From assembly GCF_005502465.1 (NCBI RefSeq), contig NZ_SCOT01000011.1, positions 1-64,000 on the forward strand: a DNA stretch of 64,000 nt, read 5' to 3'. Shown here piece by piece: positions 59,938 to 64,000 of this stretch. Position 1 is the first letter of the stretch. The number at the start of each line of letters is the position of its first letter. Under the pieces are notes generated by a model. The model saw only the letters and a list, made by a program, of their open reading frames with translations, did no database searches and was not told the origin of the DNA. The position numbers and the translations under genes are program-made. This DNA is from Sphingopyxis sp. L1A2A (GTDB lineage: Bacteria; Pseudomonadota; Alphaproteobacteria; Sphingomonadales; Sphingomonadaceae).

Positions 59938-61017
59938 ATGGCGACAACCGCAGACTATGGACTGGGCGACCAGGTCTTTCCGCGCGGCTGGTTCATGATC
60001 GCCGCCGCCGCCGAACTGGAAGGGACGACCCCGCTCGCCGTCCGCTTCTTTGGCCGTGACCGGGTGCTTTATCGCGGCGAGTCGGGACAAGTTTATCTGG
60101 TCGACGCCTATTGCCCGCATATGGGCGCGCATCTGGCGAAGAATGAAACGAGCTTCGTGATCCGCGACAACGAGCATGTGCAGGGCGAATCGATCCGCTG
60201 CCCCTATCATGGCTGGCGCTTTGGCCCCGACGGCAAGTGCAACCAGATCCCCTATTCGCCGCAGAAAATCCCGGCGGCGGCGAAGCTCGAAAACTGGCCG
60301 GTGATCGAGCGCGCGGGCTGCATCTGGATGTGGCACGATCCCGAGGGGCTCGAGCCCGAATATGACCTGCCGTCCTTCGAGGAATATGATCAGCCGCATT
60401 GGGTAAAATGGGAACTCGACCGGCTGGGCGAGCTCGCCAGCCATCCCGTCGAGATCCTCGACAATATGGCCGACCGCGCCCATTTCGAACCCGTCCACGG
60501 CAATGACGCCGTCGACGTCTTTGAAAATGATTTCGACGGCCACCGCGTCGTCCAGCGGCTGCGCGCGGGGCACCGCACGCTCCAGGGCGACGCCCCGCTC
60601 GAAACCGACACCTGGTATACCGGTCCGGGCATTCTGCAATCGCGCATGTCGGGGCAATTTCCCTCGATCATCATGATCGCCCACACCCCCGTCGACGACG
60701 GCGTGGTGAAGGTGTGGCACGCGCTGCTGGTCAAGGTGCCCAACGCCGAGCCGACAGCGGACGACGTCGCGATGGCGCGCGCCTATCAGGCCGCGGCCTG
60801 CGCCGCCTTTGCGCAGGATTTCGAAATCTGGTCGAACAAGAAACCGTGCATCAACCCCATGGCGGTGCAGGGTGACGGCCCGATCGGCAAGCTCCGCATC
60901 TGGTATCGCCAATTCTACAACAGCCGGGCGCGCGCCGAGGAATATCAGAAGCGCGTCAACGGCACGCACGTCACCCGCGGCACCTTGTCCGCGCCGTTCG
61001 AACAGAAGGTCGCCTGA
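59938..61017 (+). CDS. KshA-like Rieske oxygenase
   Basis: The 359-residue oxygenase has the Rieske [2Fe-2S] ligands Cys59/His61 (CPHMGAHL) and Cys88/His91 (CPYHGWRF). The mononuclear iron site is DNMADRAHFEPVHG, with His182 and His187. The spacing and DNxxDxAHFxxxH form resemble KshA, the 3-ketosteroid 9alpha-hydroxylase oxygenase, as I recall it (about 380 residues). The N-terminal PRGWFMIAAAAELEGTTPLAVRFFGRDRVLYRGESGQVYLVDAYC fits that group. It would hydroxylate a polycyclic ketone or related ring and needs a KshB-type reductase, which is not adjacent. GGGAGATTTTCA precedes the ATG. Confidence 0.88.
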   Translation: MATTADYGLGDQVFPRGWFMIAAAAELEGTTPLAVRFFGRDRVLYRGESGQVYLVDAYCPHMGAHLAKNETSFVIRDNEHVQGESIRCPYHGWRFGPDGKCNQIPYSPQKIPAAAKLENWPVIERAGCIWMWHDPEGLEPEYDLPSFEEYDQPHWVKWELDRLGELASHPVEILDNMADRAHFEPVHGNDAVDVFENDFDGHRVVQRLRAGHRTLQGDAPLETDTWYTGPGILQSRMSGQFPSIIMIAHTPVDDGVVKVWHALLVKVPNAEPTADDVAMARAYQAAACAAFAQDFEIWSNKKPCINPMAVQGDGPIGKLRIWYRQFYNSRARAEEYQKRVNGTHVTRGTLSAPFEQKVA

Positions 61018-61052
61018 CGGCGACATAACATACAGAAATCAGGAGAAAATGC

Positions 61053-61847
61053 GTGGCAAGACTCGCGGGTAAAGTTGCGATTATAACGGGCGGCGCCCAG
61101 GGCATGGGCGCCGCGACCGCGCGGCTCTTCGCGGCCGAGGGCGCCAAGGTGGTGCTCTGCGACGTGATCGAGGACAAGGGGCAGGAAACCGCGCGCGACA
61201 TCGGCGAGGGTGCCGTCTTCGAGAAGCTCGACGTGCGATCGGAAGCCGACTGGGAACGCGTCGTCGCCGCGACGGTCGCGCGCTTCGGCAAGCTCGACAT
61301 CCTCATCAACAATGCCGCGGTCGTGCATTTCAGCCCGATCGAGGCGATGCCCGCCGAGGACATCGAACGCGTCCTCGCGATTAATGTCATGGGAACAATG
61401 CTCGGCGCCAAATATGCCGCGCGCGCGATGACCGAGGCCGGGCGCGGCGTGATCGTCAACATCTCGTCGGTCGACGGTCTTCGCGGCTGCAACGGCCTGT
61501 CCGCCTATACCGCGAGCAAATGGGCGGTCCGCGGCCTGTCGAAGTCGCTCGCCTATGAACTGGGCCCGCGCGGCATTCGCGTCTGCACCGTCCACCCCGG
61601 CGGCGTGAACACGCAGATGGGCAATCCGACGGGCCTCACCGGCGACGCACTCAACATCGGCTATGAACGCGTGCCGCTTCAGCGGATCGGCGAGCCCGAG
61701 GAAATCGCGCGCGCCAGCCTGTTCATCGCGTCCGACGATGCCAGCTATATCAGCGGCGCCGAACTGGCCGTCGATGGCGGCTGGTCGGCGGGCTATTATC
61801 AGCCCTTCCTGCCCGGCGCCCCAGCAAGCCTGATGGGGCAGCCGTGA
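61053..61847 (+). CDS. SDR-family dehydrogenase (3alpha/20beta-HSD-like)
   Basis: The 264-residue SDR starts at GTG 61053 with AGGAGAAAATGC upstream and has ARLAGKVAIITGGAQGMGAATARLFAAEGAKVVLCDVIEDKG, INNAAVVHF, the catalytic VNISSVDG Ser, YTASK and the C-terminal AELAVDGGWSAGYYQPFLPG. The GGAQGMG/VLCDV opening is the style of FabG3/3alpha,20beta-hydroxysteroid dehydrogenases, with the Asp indicating NAD. It is 35 bases after the Rieske gene and 33 before the OYE gene, so it is part of the same operon. Hydroxysteroid activity is plausible but untested. Confidence 0.86.
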   Translation: MARLAGKVAIITGGAQGMGAATARLFAAEGAKVVLCDVIEDKGQETARDIGEGAVFEKLDVRSEADWERVVAATVARFGKLDILINNAAVVHFSPIEAMPAEDIERVLAINVMGTMLGAKYAARAMTEAGRGVIVNISSVDGLRGCNGLSAYTASKWAVRGLSKSLAYELGPRGIRVCTVHPGGVNTQMGNPTGLTGDALNIGYERVPLQRIGEPEEIARASLFIASDDASYISGAELAVDGGWSAGYYQPFLPGAPASLMGQP

Positions 61848-61880
61848 TGCGCGCGAACCTGGGCTGAGGGACGGGCGGCG

Positions 61881-63149
61881 ATGCAAACGTCTGTCGGCAT
61901 CGCCGACCCGTTCACCCCGGTCCAGATCGGGCCGATCAGCCTGCGCAATCGCTTCATCCGTTCGGGCGCGAACGAGATGATGAGCAAGGCAACCTTCCCC
62001 ACGCGCGCGCTGATGGATTTCCACCGCGCCTATGCCCGCGGCGGCGTGGGGATGACGACGCTCGCCTATCTCGCGGTCTCGCCCGACGGGCGCACGCTGC
62101 CCGGACAGGGGATGCTGAGCCGCAACAGCGTGCCGCATTACCGCGCGGTCACCGATGCCATCCACGCCGAAGGCGCCAAGGCGTCGGCGCAGATCACCCA
62201 CGGCGGCAGCTTTTGCCAGATCGACGACCTGTCGACCCCGCGCGCGATGTCGGCATCGGCCGGGATCGACAAGATGGGGGTGCTGAAGGGCCGCTTTTTC
62301 CAGCGTGCGATGACGCACGCCGACATGGAGATGGTGACGGGCGAGTTCGTGCGCGCCGCCGAGCTTGCCGAACAAGCTGGTTTCGATGCGCTCGAAATCC
62401 ATATGGGGCATGGCTATCTGCTCAACCAGTTCATCTCCCCGCTCTCCAATTTCCGCAAGGATGGCTATGGCGGATCGGCCGCGAACCGCGTGCGCTTTCC
62501 GGCCGAGGTGCTGGCGGCGGTCAAGCGGGCGACCGGCGGGCGGCTCGCGATCCTCGCCAAGATCAACCTGATGGATGCGGTGCCGGGGGGCGCGACGGTC
62601 GACGATGCGATTGTAACCGCGCGCGCGCTCGAAGCGGCGGGCGCCGACATGCTGGTGCTGTCGGCGGGGCGCAACATCGAAAGCACTTGGGCGATGTTCG
62701 GCAGCGCGCTGCCCTATGACGACCTCGCCGCGATGCAGGGCGGCCTGCTGGCGAAACTCCAATTCGCGATCCTCAAGCGGAGCGTGCCGAAGCTGCCCCC
62801 GTTTAACGAAAATTACCTGATGGAACCCGCGCTGAAGCTGAAGGCGGCGCTCGGCCGGACGCCGATGAAGCTCGCCTATCTGGGCGGCATCCAGTCGCTA
62901 GCCGGGGCACGGCAAGCGGCGGCCGAAGGGTTCGATGCGATCGCTTTGGCGCGCGCGCTGATCCACGATCCCGGATTGATCGCAAAATGGCAGAGCGGGG
63001 CCAGTGATGTTTCGGGCTGCACCGCGTGCAACCGCTGCGTCGCCGCGATGTACGGCCCGTCGGGAACGCATTGTCCGGAGGTCGGCAACGCGTTCGATCC
63101 CGGACTCAAGGACATATTTGCGGGAGAGAAATATGCCGAGCCTGCTTGA
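61881..63149 (+). CDS. OYE-family flavin oxidoreductase with a Cys cluster
   Basis: The 422-residue protein has the Old Yellow Enzyme barrel (TPVQIGPISLRNRFIRSGANEMM, AQITHGGSFC, EIHMGHGYLLNQFISPLSNFRKDGYGGSAANRVRF, and YLGGIQSLAGARQAAAEGFDAIALARALI). The C-terminus adds GCTACNRCVAAMYGPSGTHC, a C-x2-C-x2-C-x11-C set like the [4Fe-4S] motif of 2,4-dienoyl-CoA reductase types. The flavodoxin-like FAD/NADH half of those enzymes is absent. Old Yellow Enzymes reduce activated C=C bonds such as enones, so a steroid-enone substrate fits the setting. It overlaps the next SDR by 17 bases. Confidence 0.87.
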   Translation: MQTSVGIADPFTPVQIGPISLRNRFIRSGANEMMSKATFPTRALMDFHRAYARGGVGMTTLAYLAVSPDGRTLPGQGMLSRNSVPHYRAVTDAIHAEGAKASAQITHGGSFCQIDDLSTPRAMSASAGIDKMGVLKGRFFQRAMTHADMEMVTGEFVRAAELAEQAGFDALEIHMGHGYLLNQFISPLSNFRKDGYGGSAANRVRFPAEVLAAVKRATGGRLAILAKINLMDAVPGGATVDDAIVTARALEAAGADMLVLSAGRNIESTWAMFGSALPYDDLAAMQGGLLAKLQFAILKRSVPKLPPFNENYLMEPALKLKAALGRTPMKLAYLGGIQSLAGARQAAAEGFDAIALARALIHDPGLIAKWQSGASDVSGCTACNRCVAAMYGPSGTHCPEVGNAFDPGLKDIFAGEKYAEPA

Positions 63150-63918
63150 GAACAAGGTCATCATGATCAGCGGGGTCGGCCCCGGCATGGGACAGGCGAT
63201 GGCGCGGATCGCCGCCGCCGAGGGCGCGAAAGTCGGGCTCGGCGCGCGCAACAAAGATTTCATCGATCAAGTCGCCGATGAGATCCGCGCGAACGGCGGC
63301 GAAGCGGTCGCGGTGCCGACCGACGTCGGCGATGCGGGCCAATGCGCGGCGCTGGCGAAAGCAACCGCCGACGCGTTCGGCCGGATCGATGGACTGGTCA
63401 ACACCGCCTATATCCACGGCGAATGGGTGACGGTGGACGAGGCCGATCCCGAGGATTGGGCGCGGGTGTTCGACGTCAATTGCCTCGGCGCGCTCAGGAT
63501 GACGCAGGCGGTGCTTCCCGCGATGAAAGCACAAGGCGGCGGCGCGGTGGTCAATGTCGCCACCATGTCACAGGTCAATCCCTTTCCCGGCGAGGGCGGC
63601 TATGCCACCGGCAAGGGCGGCCTCACCACCATGACGAAACATATGGCCAAGGATCTTGGCCGCTTTAATATCCGGGTCAACGCGACGCGGATGGGCTGGA
63701 TCGGCGGCAAGCCCGTCTATGATTATATCGACCGTGCGGCCGCGGGCGGACAGGACCGCGATATGGTGATCGGCGAGATCACCGGGCGCATCCCGCTCGG
63801 CGTCATTCCGCCCGAGGAGGATTGCGCGAAGAGCGTGCTCTTCTTCCTCTCCGATTATGCAAAAATGGTCACCGGCGCGACGCTCGACGTCAACGGCGGC
63901 CAGTATATGGCGCCATGA
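63133..63918 (+). CDS. SDR-family oxidoreductase
   Basis: The 261-residue SDR (ATG 63133 with GGGAGAGAA upstream) has ENKVIMISGVGPGMGQAMARIAAAEGAKVGLGARNKDF, LVNTAYIHG (in place of NNAG), VVNVATMSQVNPFPGEGGYATGK and a C-terminal DVNGGQYMAP. The GVGPGMG and NTAY forms differ from classical FabG-type enzymes, but the Tyr/Lys pair (YATGK) is intact. The sequence ARNKDF suggests NADP. It is fourth in the Rieske operon and its stop codon overlaps the next start codon (ATGA). Confidence 0.85.
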   Translation: MPSLLENKVIMISGVGPGMGQAMARIAAAEGAKVGLGARNKDFIDQVADEIRANGGEAVAVPTDVGDAGQCAALAKATADAFGRIDGLVNTAYIHGEWVTVDEADPEDWARVFDVNCLGALRMTQAVLPAMKAQGGGAVVNVATMSQVNPFPGEGGYATGKGGLTTMTKHMAKDLGRFNIRVNATRMGWIGGKPVYDYIDRAAAGGQDRDMVIGEITGRIPLGVIPPEEDCAKSVLFFLSDYAKMVTGATLDVNGGQYMAP

Positions 63919-64000
63919 CGATGACGGAGGATCGCATCCTGTCGCCCGATGTCTGGCGCGATTTCTGTCGGCGGCTGGAGGCCGCGGGCGAGATTATCAC
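63915..64000 (+). CDS. Unidentified protein, N-terminal part only (runs off the right edge)
   Basis: An ATG at 63915 overlaps the SDR stop by four bases and opens a frame to the end of the window: MTMTEDRILSPDVWRDFCRRLEAAGEII. The overlap and the protein-like composition support a real gene of the same operon. Openings with DVWRDFCRRLEAAG are seen in DUF1214-type hypothetical proteins of degradation clusters, but 28 residues are too few to assign a family. Confidence 0.6.
   Translation, partial: MTMTEDRILSPDVWRDFCRRLEAAGEII

Noticed and set aside
60945-62762. 605-residue minus-strand reading frame
   Set aside because: It lies opposite the Rieske, SDR and OYE genes, which have clear catalytic motifs; the antisense translation has none.

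Overview
The window reads as chromosomal DNA of an alphaproteobacterial sphingomonad (Sphingopyxis, Novosphingobium or Sphingobium type). The reasons are the high GC content, four TonB-dependent receptors of the sphingomonad style, many SDR, acyl-CoA dehydrogenase and crotonase genes, and palindromic intergenic repeats of the kind common in this order. No similarity search was run. All family names come from motifs and recalled family features.

Left part. A cut-off lipoprotein gene (1-146, minus) is followed by tRNA-Leu(GAG) at 465-551. About 2.6 kb of accessory DNA follows: a truncated HTH gene fused to an IS3-type transposase remnant, a Fic protein, a frameshifted gene remnant and a cluster of TTCCCTG repeats. 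At 3.2-11.3 kb lies a sugar locus: an MFS permease, a TonB-dependent receptor translationally coupled to a GH65 phosphorylase/beta-phosphoglucomutase fusion, and a LacI regulator with a clear operator. At 11.3-15.6 kb are two formylglycine sulfatases and a TetR regulator with palindromes. A crotonase/SDR pair, a CPA1 Na+/H+ antiporter, a tyrosine phosphatase lipoprotein, an SDR, and a metallophosphatase/TonB-receptor pair facing a TetR regulator follow (15.6-25.3 kb).

Centre (26.2-40.2 kb). Thirteen closely packed plus-strand genes and a convergent acyl-CoA synthetase match, gene for gene, the mycobacterial KstR2-type pathway for the steroid C/D-ring intermediate HIP: FadD3, IpdF, FadE30 with a partner, hydratases, an MFE-2-type dehydrogenase, FadA6, IpdC, EchA20, IpdAB, and a second acyl-CoA dehydrogenase pair. 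This is the strongest functional assignment in the window.

Right part. At 40.4-44.5 kb are a LuxR regulator, a flavin reductase with a MarR-like C-terminus, and VOC, EthD and SRPBCC proteins. On the minus strand, 54.1 to 47.1 kb is a run made of a TonB receptor, a quinone-oxidoreductase-like dehydrogenase, two small ferredoxin-fold-like proteins, an HTH regulator, a CYP51-like P450 and its [2Fe-2S] ferredoxin; another TonB receptor follows at 44.6-46.9 kb. At 54.4-64 kb are an SDR, a SnoaL-like protein, a sulfotransferase, a second LuxR paralogue, an HSL-type esterase, a KshA-like Rieske oxygenase, an OYE-family oxidoreductase and more SDRs, one lacking the catalytic tyrosine. The simplest overall reading is a catabolic region for steroids or related polycyclic terpenoids. 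Receptors would import the substrate, and sulfatase, esterase, P450 and Rieske enzymes would functionalise it. The central operon would finish the C/D rings. The A/B-ring genes (KstD, HsaA, HsaC, HsaD types) are not in this window.
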